A stretch of DNA of 64,000 bases. Origin: Endomychus coccineus. Its lineage: Eukaryota; Arthropoda; Insecta; Coleoptera; Endomychidae. Below the pieces are notes generated by a model. That model searched no databases and had not been told where the DNA came from. It was given only the letters and a program-made list of their open reading frames with translations. The stretch covers positions 182,139,112 through 182,203,111 of the forward strand of contig OY294069.1 of the NCBI GenBank assembly GCA_958510875.1, in the 5' to 3' direction. Within the stretch, counting starts at the first letter, position 1, and every line of letters begins with the position of its first letter. Below, in pieces: positions 24,795 to 36,035 of the stretch. The position numbers and the translations under genes are program-made.

Positions 24795-25850
24795 GCTTCT
24801 TGACCCAGGTATTATTTCATAAAAATTTTCGGGAAATAGGTCACACTAACATATATGCTTATTATTTTCGTCTTTACGTACGTTTCGGTCTCACGACCAT
24901 CATCAGAAGACGTATTATGTCTAAAACGGGAATACCTAAAACTAATTGTATCAGAACAAAGCGTCCTTATCGCAACAATTTCAATTAAAAATGCCCATTT
25001 CTGTTTTTGACTGAAATCAAAAAATATAACGCTCTAGTATCCACTTACGAACCAGATGTTGAAGATTTATGAGGTAATAGAAAAAGGTTGTCAGACCTTA
25101 TTAGAAATATTGCTATTCGAGTATTCTACCTAAAATATACTTTTAACATACCTGTAATAGAGATGCATTTAGGAATTTGCAAGGGTTTTAACTAATTAAA
25201 TTAGTATAAATCTGACTTAATGACTGGATATCTGTTCTATGATTTACAGATTTGGAGTCATTTGTTATGTGAATCATTTCCAGAATAGATCATTTATAAT
25301 AATTGGCTTCCTTCGTTGAAATATTAACTTTGTTTCTTTCACTATACTTATGGCCATTCAATGTTTTTTGTAAATTTTGCTTAGAGATTCCTGTATAAGT
25401 CCCATCGCAATCTAAACAATTTAATTTGTATACTGTGTGGGTTTGTTTATCTTTAAGTTTTAAAGGCTGTAGATTTGAAAAATATTCCCCAACACACAGT
25501 TAGTAGGTTTATGTGCCACATTTATATCATACTTTTTTTAAACATATCTTAATTTCCTCTGAGGTCTCCGGAAAGTATGATAATGTTATAAAATTATCTG
25601 CATTACCTTTTTTGTTATTTATATATGACGTTCCATTATAGATTTTGTTTATTCTTTCTTTAATGATGAGATTTGAAAATGTTTTAGGGTAGCCATTCAT
25701 TTCTAGTGTATTACGAACAATTTTCAACCTTTTATGACTTACGATGTGTAAGCGATCCTGAACACGATGCAAAAAGGATTTTGCATTTTCGTGCGGTCCA
25801 TAAATTTTAGTAATGACCCCTATTTTTTCACAATTTTGACTGGACTAATA
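24795..25850 (-). mobile_element. Penelope-like element, C-terminal half plus end arm
   Basis: Open minus-strand frame 25772-25527 reads RLHIVSHKRLKIVRNTLEMN, GYPKTFSNLIIKERINKI and YFPETSEEIKICLKK, the region after the RT in Penelope-like ORFs. After breaks it continues into a GIY-YIG-type endonuclease (VYKLNCLDCDGTYTGISKQN, LQKTLNGHKYSERNK, SILEMIHITNDSKSV) and a stop near 25190. The non-coding arm to 24795 contains a hammerhead-like motif and ends ...CATAAAAATTTTCGGGAAAT, preceded by GACCCAGGTATTA. The RT itself is absent (5' truncation). The arm matches those at 8.0 and 46.6-50.1 kb. Confidence 0.82.
24869..24912 (-). ncRNA. Hammerhead-like ribozyme motif in Penelope-like arm
   Basis: Minus strand: stem I CGTCTT pairs with AAGACG (24907-24912 with 24869-24874). 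Core CTGATGA is at 24900-24906, stem II GGTC/GACC with GTGA loop, GAAA at 24883-24886, stem III ACG/CGT with a two-base loop, and a putative cleavage triplet GTA. This is a type I layout with a very short stem III, as known in Penelope-like elements. One extra T separates the core from stem II, which may matter for activity. Confidence 0.6.
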
Positions 25851-27029
25851 TCTAGATTGAAAATACGAAGGAAAAATGTTCGGTAATTATTTGGCTACGA
25901 ATAACAAAGTTATTGCATGTTTCATGGCTCTTTGATATGTGACATCTCTGCATACGAAGATGTTACGGATTGCACATTGACATTTCCAAAACAACTTCTG
26001 ATTACCTCAGTCTTGTTTCGGTGCTAACTAGATATTCATTTTTGCATTAGCTGCGATTTGTTTTCTCAATTAGCGGTTAGAATAAGATTTCTTGAACGTG
26101 AAATATCAATTCCATTTCATTCATCGCTGCTTATCTATCAATGTGATGGAATGGTGTCGATCCCCAGGCCCGTATATTATTTATTTCCAGATAGTAAAAG
26201 CTTCAAGCGGAGAGTGTGTAGATCCGCTGTTCGATTCACCCTTGAACCTAAAGACCTTGCTACGATTTTCGAAGTTATAAAAACCCAATTAATTGAACAA
26301 GTGGAACAGTGACCTAGATGTGGCATCTGAAAAGCCGTGGCAGTGCTAGAGCTACTGCTATTTATGAAAATATACGTGTACTTTCATGGAGGTGTCTTCT
26401 TCTACGTCCACTGACCCTCGGATTTCACTGTCATGCGACCTTTCTCCATTACATTAGGCCGTTGCCCCTCACATTAAGATGATCCACATTGTTTATTTTC
26501 ATCGTGGTTATTATTTATTTAAACCACATACACAACACGTCTAATAAGAAAGTCAGCAGTTCCTTGTTGCTATAAGTTGGGTGTTGTACAGGGACGTGTT
26601 GAACGAATTTTACTTCTTCTTGTACGAAATTAACTTCCTCAAGCTTCTTATGAATGTTGAGACAAAATATTTGACGAATGTAACAGTTTCATCCTCGCTA
26701 TGCGCATGCCAATAATAAATAAATATAAAAGAACTATGATCTATCGATCACTGACTTCCCTCAGTTATGTAAATAGCATTTATAAAGACCAATTGCAATA
26801 CTCCCCTTATACTAGGTATGTATAACCTGCAAATCTCTTTCTCATTCAAAACATCGAATGGAACATATTTTTTGTTAGTCTAATTAAATACTATTTCTCA
26901 AGATAGTTTATCATTTTTAGAACACAGAACGGACAAACGTCTAGACAATTTCATCATCATCATCATCACTTGAGGGGACTTAGGCCACTTAGTTGGGCAC
27001 ATTGTGCGCTCCGTGGTCTGAAGCCTATT
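25851..27029. other. Stretch without recognisable genes
   Basis: Frames at 26058-26312 and 26092-26280 overlap and show no family signature; a short CAT microsatellite sits at about 26951-26968. Confidence 0.5.
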
Positions 27030-27360
27030 CTATTGTAGCAGGTTTGTGGCCCGCCAGAAACCCACAATATTGCCAATGCTGGCTTCCATAAGTTCTCCTG
27101 GGAGCAGTTTTGATTCTCCAAAGTGTCGGTGCCTGAAGTATGCTAATGCTGGGCATTCCAACAGAATGTGAGGGGAGTATCTTCACCTCTACGAATTTCC
27201 TACATATTGAGTCATCTGTGATGCCCATAGTATGAAGGTGTTTGTTAAGACGACAGTGACTGGTTAGGATTGCAGTCAACTCTCTGGTGTCTCTTCTGTT
27301 CAGAGAAAGGAGTTTCTTTGAGAGCACAGGCTCTTTGATGAAGAGCTTGGTCTGCTTCAT
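27030..27360 (-). pseudogene. LINE C-terminal fragment (post-RNase H)
   Basis: Reads LLSLNRRDTRELTAILTSHC, RLNKHLHTMGITDDSICRKF, then a frame break and LPSHSVGM; this is the CRLNKHLHTMGI...C..C...PSHIL region at the end of Jockey-like ORF2. The zinc-knuckle Cys pattern is partly lost. Confidence 0.7.
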
Positions 27361-27984
27361 GCGTGGTAATTCTCGCCACAGTTGTGAACTCTTTTAAAGT
27401 TAAAAATTGGAGAAATAACATTCTAATTCTAATCATTTTCTTCAATTTCAACATTATCAAAAACCGGATTAAAGATAGTAACCATATTTTATGTAATTGA
27501 AAGAATTTGATTATAGATAATCACTATAAAGTTTGATGATTGTGTAGTTTTTATATGCAGTTATTAACTGTTCATATCAAAATTTCAATTCGCTTCACTT
27601 GAATATGTAGGTTATTATATCAATAAAGAGAATGAACCCCAAGATTCTTAAATAAATTATTGCGTAAACATTTGAATTATCTAATAATGTACGACCTTGC
27701 GCTACATATTTAATAAAGACATCATCTTGGTTTGTGTATAATACTTTGATATTCATAGGTTGGAGATTGATTGAACTTAAACGTAGGTTTCAACATCACC
27801 CATCGGGGTATCGATAACAGACAATAAAAATGAATGAATTCTGAAAATAACAATGTATTCACAAGTTATCATCCCACCGGTTTATTGTACAACCACATTG
27901 AAATAATAAATATAACCTCATTGTTTCACATACATACATAGCTCCTTCAAATATTGCACATTAACCAATAAGTCGTAATTATTT

Positions 27985-28365
27985 TTCTTAGTCCAGATTG
28001 AGCAGTAACGTCACAAACTTATAGTTCCAGACAGCTGTTTCGCTTTTCTCATAGAGCTTATTAAAGTATCTCACGCCATCTAGGAAAAGATATCCCACTA
28101 AGGAATCAAACAGTGTGACACATTGTCTGATATATTTCTCTAACTTAACAAAAGTTACGGGGAATGTGATACTAATTTAGTGCTCCAAATGGCGACAGCA
28201 ATCCAAACCAATGTAAGAGAATAAGAAATAAATGAATATATAAATACACTGATTCATCTCATGTTGGCTTTGCCTAATAACAATGTTAAGGTCTTCCTAG
28301 TCCAGATCAGTATCAGTAACGTCATAAACTTATAGCTTCAGACAGACATTCGGCTCTTCATTACA
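27985..28365 (+). repeat. Local direct near-repeat of ~65 bp
   Basis: TCTTAGTCCAGATTGAGCAG, then TAACGTCACAAACTTATAGT (from about 27988), recurs diverged at about 28295-28360 (TCCTAGTCCAGATCAGTATC, AGTAACGTCATAAACTTATAG). Origin unknown. Confidence 0.55.
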
Positions 28366-28429
28366 ACCATTAAAAAATCAACATAATCACGAGACTAGAG
28401 AAAAAATTGTTCTTGGTGTTGCCTGGAAA

Positions 28430-29155
28430 AGAAAAGCCGAAGAAGAACCCACAGAGAGACCAACTAAAATATTGCATAAAGAATCAGCTTCAAATGGTTT
28501 TCCCTCAGATTTTTCTTCAGAAACATTGACTTTCCGTCACAGAAAATATGTACATTAGACGGCGCAAAATATTGCCAACTTTGCCTCGCTCAGCCAATGA
28601 AGTTCACAGTTATCTGCAAGTACATTCGTACAACACGCAAGAAAGGAAAATTTTTTTCTGGATTATGATTTCCGAAATGGAATTATAATTTTTAGCTGCC
28701 ATACTTTTTATGTAAGTCGAGTTTTATATACATGGATGGCACATTCCAATACAGCACAAACTATTATTTACCACACATGGTAAAATAAATGGACACTACA
28801 TACCGCTAGTGTTTAATTTACTGAAAAACGAATCAGAAGAAACTTATAGACTCTGTTTGGAAAAAATTAAGTTTATTCCTGAAAAAGTTATTGGTTGCCG
28901 CATCCATCTTACTCAGTCTTGGTAGTCTCAAAATACAAAAGTTGGGGTTAAGTGGTGAATATAAAAACAAAAATTGTGAAACTGGGTGGCTTCGTTATTA
29001 TTTTGGTACGGTGTTTTTAAATTCAAATTTGGTAAACGAGTTTTTTGTTCTTGAGTTACTTTCGATAAAACCAAGTGATGATAAGTTAACGGTTTTTGCT
29101 GATTATTTGGTGGATTATTTTATATCCGACTTTACCACCCTACATTTGGGCTGAA
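28430..29155 (+). pseudogene. MULE-type transposase relic
   Basis: Broken frames read KILPTLPRSANEVH, then FTTHGKINGHYIPLVFNLLK and ESEETYRLCLEKI, then an open frame IQKLGLSGEYKNKNCETG, YYFGTVFLNSNLVNEFFVLE and FADYLVDYFI. The order and wording fit the MULE transposase domain of insect Mutator-like elements that often carry FLYWCH zinc fingers. The first catalytic block (DGTF) appears frame-broken near 28735. Several stops. No terminal inverted repeats found. Confidence 0.65.
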
Positions 29156-30589
29156 GCTTCTTAAACTCTAAATGAAACCACGAACGCTTGCGAGTTCTTT
29201 CACTCTCATTCAAATAAGTCTTTTTATTATAGTTCGCGTGAATATTTTTTATTTCATGGATGTTTTGTTAAAATTTCAAACAAAAGTGTACATAAAATGT
29301 AATAGTGTAGCTACTCCTTGTAAATCCAAAACTCAGCCACAATTCGGAGACAAGATTTTTTGCAAAAATTATTGTTAAATATTGTCCATAAAATATGTAG
29401 TATTATTATGTATGAATTGTCAATGTTTTTCTTCCGAGTGTTATGTAAAATTTATGTATTATAAGTACATTATATTCTTGATCATATGTTACACATTTCT
29501 TTATTACACTAATTTAGTGAATAAATAAATTAAAACCGACCACATAATTTGATTTCTCAATCTTGTTAATTTTTTTGTTAATCTAAAAATATTACTTGGA
29601 CGCCTATGGTGGCAAAGTTGTTGCATCAACAAGGTTTTCATTGTACTTTAGAATATTAAAATCAATAATTAATTATCTTTGTGACGAATTTCGTAATCCC
29701 AAAATCGGACGAACATCGTACACGAGTTTTATGTTTACCTGCGTACTGTTAGGAATTTCGAATCCCTCCATTTAATCAGGTGTCTTTAAAGTGACAATTA
29801 ACAAACTGTTAGACACATTTCGTGTATAAAAATCTAGTAGCATGCCACTAAGGGAATTTATATCGTAATTACGTATGTCGGGTCGATGTCAACGTGATAA
29901 ACGCTTATTATTCTAAGACCAATCAAAAGATAAACTGCATCTAAGAGCAAAGACACAAACGAATAAGTTAAACCAGCAGAACAGGCGACATGTGTGTGTG
30001 TAAGAGGTGGCCGCCTCTCGTAGAGGGTTTTCTGACCCCCTATAGATGGTACGTTGATCGTCATGTACTACTAGAAACTCGTTCGACTAAAAGGTCGTTG
30101 TGATCGTTTCCGATTTTTATGCGGTAAAGGTCACTTGCTCGCGAGATAAATGAATTAAAATAATTTCATCAATCATAAATATCTATCAAACGAGCCACTG
30201 GCATCTAGAAGAACAAGAATTCTTTCTTTGGCAAACACGATCCTTTCCTGTTCGTTCGGTAACGTCGACTGTTAATATTATCGGAAAAATGATAGACAAC
30301 GTATTTATTTCTGTGAAGAAAACCCTTTATGGTGAGGTTATAAGCCTTTGGGTCTCATGGTTTACTGTGAGAGTCACCATTCTAGGCATACTCACTATAA
30401 ACACCCTTTGTAGGCTTGTCTGGCTATTGCCTCCGGTGACACTTAGGCCTGCCGGCCCATTGTACCTCGCCTATGTTTTGTTTTTTTTAGGCATACACTC
30501 GAGTATTTTTGTACCTTGTACGAGTTTGTACAAGTCCTTTACTGGGTGGGTGAGAACTGTATAATTCTGGTTGGCCGTTAGGCTTTCCA
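29156..30589. other. Stretch without recognisable genes
   Basis: AT-rich up to 29850, then mixed. The 91-codon frame 30289-30564 is probably antisense to decayed LINE sequence that continues from 30.6 kb. Confidence 0.4.
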
Positions 30590-31545
30590 AAAATTGACTG
30601 TCTCTTGCGATCCAGTGCCTCGCATTTACCCAGTATATGTGTCACCGTTTCTGTATCCTTACCGCAAAGTCTGCATGTCAGGTCATCATTGTACAGTCAC
30701 ATTGCTTTGATGTATTTCTTCCTATGTTCGTTTCCTGGAATTTTTTCCCAGTATTCTTTGTGATATTTCATGATCCAGTCGTCTATATACCTTCGTGCTG
30801 TACGTTTTGGTACCCCCGTGGTTTGTTCACCCAGATCAGCTTAGCAGTTTCAGTCTGCCAGTAGTTCAAGTTCTTCTTTGCATGTCCATACCAGACGGGA
30901 TGTCACTTCCTGACTTCTCATTTCCTCAAGTGCAGCCTGACTGTCCTCCAATATGTGGATCTGCTCATCTTCGATGTCTCTCCGATTAGTTTCGTCCAAG
31001 CATTGGAGGATTTCATATACCTCTGCTTGGAAGACAGAGGTGTGTTTACCCAATGACTAGCTGAAGTCTAGTCTTAGACCCGTCTGTATACCAGATCTTT
31101 CCGTGTAGAATGTCTCCCAGGGTTGTATGTTCCCATTCAGTCCTTTATGGTAGTGATACCCTGAATGTGAATATCGCTTTGGAATGTGATCTGTTCTTAT
31201 TCCTAACACGTCCCTGATCACGATTTTTACGATGCTCATGTGTCCTGGCCCAATGTGAACATTCTCCAGTGTATGTTGCTGAAGGCACCAAGTCTTGCTT
31301 CTCCTAGGATTACCAATTGGAGGGGAGGTAATCCCAATAGTGTCTCCATTGCTGCAGTGGGCGTTGATTTCATGGTCCCTGTGATCCCAAAACATGCAAG
31401 TCTCTGGAAGTCGTGGTCCCTCTTTGTCATCACATATTATACAATGTAGCCTGGTTTTTTTCACAATTTTAAGGAAATTGTGAAGAAACCTGTCTACACT
31501 ATATATATGTACTAAGTAGCTGAGATTTCTCAGATTTTTACCCAT
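30590..31545 (-). pseudogene. LINE RNase H region fragment
   Basis: From 31545 downward: an open frame with QQHTLENVHIGPGH and FYTERSGIQTGLRLDFS (RNase H start, with the first acidic residue in a changed TERSG). After a shift it reads LGKHTSVFQAEVYEILQCLD, then SQAALEEMRSQEVTSRLVWT and CKEELELLA (RNase H helix with an ILEDSQAAL block). Later text contains AKLIWVNKPRG. The order matches Jockey-like ORF2 C-terminus; frameshifted and dead. Confidence 0.7.
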
Positions 31546-32269
31546 GTTCTACGATATTGTGTTTCCTCTCAATACCCGCTCGAGGCGTATATCTTCAATT
31601 TTACAACATGATACCCAACTGTATTGCAAATATCTGAATAAAAATAGTCACTTATTCAATAATAATGCAACTTATTATTTATCGCTTGTGTGAATTATTT
31701 GATTTCCCATATGTAGGTCACCTAATTCAGATACGTACGTAACACTCTAAAAATACACTCAGATAAAAATTAAACAATACTGCGTTCTTAGTTAAACATA
31801 AGACAACAATTATCAACCATTCCAACGATAAAAAGAACAATAAACAATCACGCTTTCGTTACGAGGGTGGTTTTAAAAGTAATTTCATTCCGCTATATTC
31901 CACAAAATGTTTCTCGAACCTCAATGCACATCCCCAAAGTTCATTAGGATCCATAAGACGTGTATTCCTAAACAGGAAGAAACTAGATCTTGTGACGTTC
32001 TTCCTCGCTCGACGGAGTCATTTCGTCCAAAAGAGTTCCCAAGAATAGTTTTCGCAATCTGAAGATGACTGCGGTCGAGTTTGAAAAAACCTGACCGCCT
32101 TACCAGCGGATAGAAAATACTCTTCTTGAAGCCGTTCGCCATTCTTACTCCACTGTTTGTATATTTGTTTTATTCCCGCTGTATAAATACCGGTCGTATG
32201 GAAACTCTTCAATTTTATTTTAAACACTTCCATACAGTCTGCTAAAGCCCATATCCTTTTCGTGCTTCT
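31546..32269. other. Stretch with one weak transposase-like frame
   Basis: Minus-strand text near 32160-32240 (FHTTGIYTAGIKQIYKQWSK) faintly recalls a mariner C-terminus but is too short to call. Nothing else supported. Confidence 0.35.
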
Positions 32270-33365
32270 GTAACGGAACTGGTCCTCATTCAGCAGAACT
32301 ATCCAGGAACTGAAATTATCATCATTGGGGATTACAACGTCAACAACTCCGCATGGCTCAAGTTACCGAACAAGACGCCATTTCCTATGGTACGAGCCAG
32401 TGAATTAATGAACCAACACGGATCCCTGATAACAACTATCATGATGGCAATACGCTTGACTTATTCCTCACTAAGAATCCAGATCCATATGAAGTAAAGG
32501 CTATCAAAGGTGGTATTCCACAGGGATCTGTCTTGGCACCAACTTTGCTGAACTTCTTCCTACCAGACTTCATTTCTCTATCGAACGGCGAAATTGTGGA
32601 ACTCTATTCCTAGTGAGGTATTTCTCTATACCTATAAACACGAAACCTCCAAGTCTTCGAATGCCTATTTTCTCTCCCATTATTCCACCGCTGGCTCACA
32701 CGATTTTCTTCGAACATTAGTTTTCCTCTGGTGTAGTGAAAGTATAGAGAAAGCAACATAGTAATCATTTCATACGTTTTGTCATATTCTCAATATCCAG
32801 CAATGGGTACTACCTAGGAGCCTGTGGTGCTTCCTTCGTCTCAAGAAACAGTTCTTACCCAAAAAAAAAGTTCTCTTACATGACTTTTCTCTTGCTGGAT
32901 TAAATTGTTTTTCAAATTACGATTTGAGGAGGAAAGCCCCAACAATCATTGATGTAGGCAAAACACCTCTATCTGCTCACTCTGGCATGCAAGAAAATGA
33001 AATGGCTGATGAATTGGCACTCCTGATCATCATATCGCGGAGTTCTTGCCCAAACGCTCGAAAATTCATCTTCCTATGAGCAAGAGAGGCTGAAAACTGG
33101 TGACATGACTCCTCACGGGCGATTGCCATCTGAATGAACATCTACACTTAATGGGCATCATCGATGACCAAGGTTGTAGTAAATGCGAAACCGCATCTCA
33201 TATCCTTGTAGAATATCCAGCACTGGCTTCCCTTAGGCTAGAACACCTCGAAAACACATACATGTTCCTGAGGTCATAAGAGACATCAGTTCATGCAGAA
33301 TCGGCGCTGCTTCAAACCTACTGGACTTAGTATTGTATCAAGGGGCATACAATGAACCAAATCAA
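32270..33365 (+). pseudogene. LINE relic with EN, RT, RNase H and C-terminal pieces
   Basis: In ORF2 order: endonuclease (YPGTEIIIIGDYNVNNSAWL, then NTLDLFLTKNP-like text), an RT scrap (GGIPQGSVLAPTLLNFFL), RNase H (PLSAHSGMQENEMADELA) and the C-terminal Cys region (MGIIDDQGCSKCETASHILV, EYPALASLRLEHLE). The large gaps between pieces show an internally deleted Jockey-like element. Frames change several times. Confidence 0.75.
32672..32760 (+). repeat. Dispersed repeat family R3, copy 3
   Basis: Shares CTCTCCCATTATTCCACCGC, GGCTCACACGATT and GTGTAGTGAAAGTATAGA with the other two copies. It sits inside a region of LINE fragments, so it may be LINE-associated. Confidence 0.6.
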
Positions 33366-34367
33366 GCGGTCTAAGTGCTCTAGACTTGTCCGCCCCGTTT
33401 TGTTGATTGATTGAAGGGACATATTCATCTTGAAGCGCTTAGAATTACAGATTATTCTAGACACAAAGAACTCGATTTCTCTTAATGTAGTGCCCATAAC
33501 CATAACCGCCAACTTATCATTAACTGGTCCTATTCCAGAATATTAATGATATAAAATAATATAATATTCTGAAACATACGTATTTGGTATTCGGTAACAT
33601 GGAATTTTTAGCATACGATGTGGGCAAACTTTTATCTCATAATATTCAGTATGTAGTGTGAAAAAAAGTTATAATAATTATGCTTAAAGAGGAGTTGAAT
33701 TGCCTCTTTCTTCGAGACTATAAGAATTTCGGTTACTACCATTTTGCAAACACGTAGCATCACCTGAAATCTGTAATCAAGAAATGATACCATGAAATAC
33801 CCCGGACCAGCGTATTAGAACCCTCACGTCTACCAGCCTGTACATTCAACTTGCTCGAAAGTTGAACGTATGATATGGCGGTTTATAGGACGATATACCC
33901 GTGTTCGATTGTGATCACCCATCAAGGGTCAGTTACCGGCAGTGCAATGTTTCCATTTTTATGAAAATCTAAGGATAACCACTTCTGGGGTTCAACGTAT
34001 TCTAGCCCAGCAGACGTAGGGCAAAAAATACCAACACATACATATAAGCATACATTTACTTGTATTTTTACTATGTCCATTCTTATCTTAACGCATCAGA
34101 TGTTTCACGATGCACGTGCGCTCTTTTGTACGATCCCAATCACCAATTAAGGTTATCTAGTTGAAATTTTAAAATTATGTCACAACGAAAGCGATTGGCT
34201 ATTTATTTGCGTATGATTATTAGCCTAGAACAAAGCGTAAGGACGGATAAAATATGTTTTCTTGATTTCCAGTCATAATCAAAGCAATCATACTACCCCC
34301 TTACAAAATGACGTTTATTACCCCTGAATTAGGGTAGAAAACAGCACTTTTTCGCTCAAGTTTAACT
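33366..34367. other. Stretch without recognisable genes
   Basis: No family signature. Confidence 0.5.
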
Positions 34368-34523
34368 TTAAGTTATGCTTAGATTTTCCTCCAACCATTT
34401 TTTAAAAAGCTCGTACTCTTTCTCGTATCTTTCACGAAACTTAATTGGTCGAAGATTTAGCGATACCGACTTGGCAGATTCTAAAATACCTTGAGGAATA
34501 CTATTCTCAGCTTCATATTCCAT
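34368..34523 (-). CDS. Small ORF of unknown function (51 aa)
   Basis: From ATG at 34523 to TAA at 34368, a hydrophilic, Glu/Lys-rich frame reads MEYEAENSIPQGILESAKSV, then RPIKFRERYEKEYELFKKWL and EENLSIT. Its composition is unlike the AT-rich noise frames around it. It faintly resembles the N-terminal helical region of tyrosine-recombinase-like (Crypton-type) proteins, but I cannot confirm this. It lies 640 bp upstream of phantom on the opposite strand. It could be an exon or a transposon scrap. Confidence 0.35.
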   Translation of the reverse strand: MEYEAENSIPQGILESAKSVSLNLRPIKFRERYEKEYELFKKWLEENLSIT

Positions 34524-34760
34524 TTTCCTTGACAATTTTCATCATTGAACTAACGTAAATACGTTGAAATAGGGCCATTACTATGTTTTGAACAACGCCT
34601 TGGCAACGGCAGGTTCTGTAATGTGTACTGATTACAAATGCTATATTTTAACAGAAAAAAGAATACCAAGATCATTTAAAGTGCATTTCCTTAATTGCAT
34701 TTTAATGGTAAAGATGCACATACCTCCCACTATTACTTCCCGTTCAATTTGAAAATTTAC

Positions 34761-35160
34761 AGCTATCTAATGTCTAAAACTTCAACAATAACTGAGTAGT
34801 TGCTGTCTATGCATAATAATAATACCGTTTCATTTCCTTAGGAAATAAGTATCTTCGATCCTCTTCCTCGCTGGTGGTTCAGACTGGAGGTACACCAATA
34901 ATGCGATCGATCTATCATGCCTTGGTGGTAATTTTAACTATTGCTAACACTACTCACTTACCCAAAACTTGATTAGAGATGGGATTCAAACCATACCTTG
35001 GCAAGTTGAGCTACAAATAGAGGATAATAGGTTATTATCATATACACATAGTTCCAGAGTATAGTTTCAGGCACCACAAGCTCTCTAATGTCTAAAATAT
35101 CAACAATAACTGAGTGGTTGCTGCCTATGCAAAAGAATAATACAGTTTTATTTATTACAG
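34761..35160 (+). repeat. Direct near-repeat in the phantom 5' flank
   Basis: About 80 bp at 34761-34841 (from ...CTAATGTCTAAAACTTC) recurs at 35079-35160 with roughly 85% identity by eye. The downstream copy ends in the acceptor-like TTTATTTATTACAG touching the phantom ATG; the upstream copy ends in a matching TTTCATTTCCTTAG. The ~240 bp between them shows no coding sequence. This looks like a local duplication of the phantom 5' UTR or splice-acceptor region, possibly offering an alternative 5' end. Confidence 0.65.
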
Positions 35161-35473
35161 ATGGTTTTTCTCTACATATTCATGCTGCTGATTGTGGCTT
35201 ACGTGACACATCTATGGTGGAAACGGAAAAACCTACCGCCCGGACCTTGCGGATGGCCTATCATTGGATCACTCACTTTACTGGACCCTAAAGCACCCTA
35301 CAAAAGTTTCACAGATTTAGCTAAGAAGTACGGTCCTGTATACGGTATGAATCTGGGCAACATTTACACGGTGGTACTCACCGATCCTAAAACTATAAGG
35401 AAAACTTTGGCTAAAGATGCAGCGTCTGGTAGGGCACCGCTTTTCCTCACCCATGGAGTGATGAAAGGATATG
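35161..35473 (+). CDS. phm: phantom exon 1 (residues 1-105)
   Basis: This exon encodes a hydrophobic N-terminal membrane anchor (about residues 2-20), basic WWKRK, then the proline-rich hinge LPPGPCGWPIIG and the first beta-sheet region. The ATG is the first in this frame after an in-frame TAA at 35107-35109. The bases just before it (ending TTATTACAG) form a good splice acceptor, so a non-coding 5' exon may lie upstream. The exon ends in phase 1 at ...GGATATG followed by GTAAGTT. Confidence 0.9.
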
Positions 35474-35821
35474 GTAAGTTCATAACCGCTGAATAATTGT
35501 TCGGTCGTTGATTGCAAATCCATTCAAATAAAACAGTGAAATATGTAACCGAAGCGAGTGCTTCTCGGTTTACATGTATTGGCTCTACGCTGGTTAATAA
35601 TTGTTATGGAAAAACATTCAGTTTGAGATATATCTTTTCATGTTATGGCGTGTTTCAAAAATATGTGTGGAGATAAATGAAAAAGAAAATAAATTATCAT
35701 ATTAAATAGGAGTAATTATATATTTTTATGATGAGCTTAAATGGAATTTAGACGTAAATTAGAAAATGGACGAAGTGCGATATTTTAAATAATCGTGCTG
35801 CTTCAATCAATAAATCAAAAT

Positions 35822-36035
35822 GGAGGCGGACGGTATCGAGACCATGAATTCTGATCATACCGTAGACAGTGACCCTAATAAAATCATGTTGTATAAGGAT
35901 TATACGACTATAGTTTGTATCGGCCTTCTTCTGAAAGAATGATGTACAAATTTCAGCGAGTATAGCTGGAATTCTCGATTTTTGCAAAATTTCAAAGGAG
36001 TATGGAAAAAATCTCGATTTTGGTCGCCCTCAAAG
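35822..36035 (+). repeat. Dispersed repeat family R1, copy in phantom intron 1
   Basis: Runs from GAGGCGGACGGTATCGAGAC through GACAGTGACCCTAATAAAAT, TTTGTATCGGCCTTCTTCTG and AAATTTCAGCGAG to AAAAAATCTCGATTTTGGTC. Related sequence ends the composite blocks at 19.3-19.5 and 22.8-22.95 kb, and lies inverted at 1.7-2.0 kb and in part at 3.14-3.21 kb. Identity of the parent element unknown. Confidence 0.65.

Noticed and set aside
26951..26968. CAT microsatellite considered as a repeat array or CRISPR-like feature
   Set aside because: Only a simple trinucleotide run; no spacer-repeat structure anywhere in the window.
32160..32240. Possible mariner C-terminus on the minus strand
   Set aside because: Only about 20 residues with weak similarity; no catalytic block or inverted repeat nearby.
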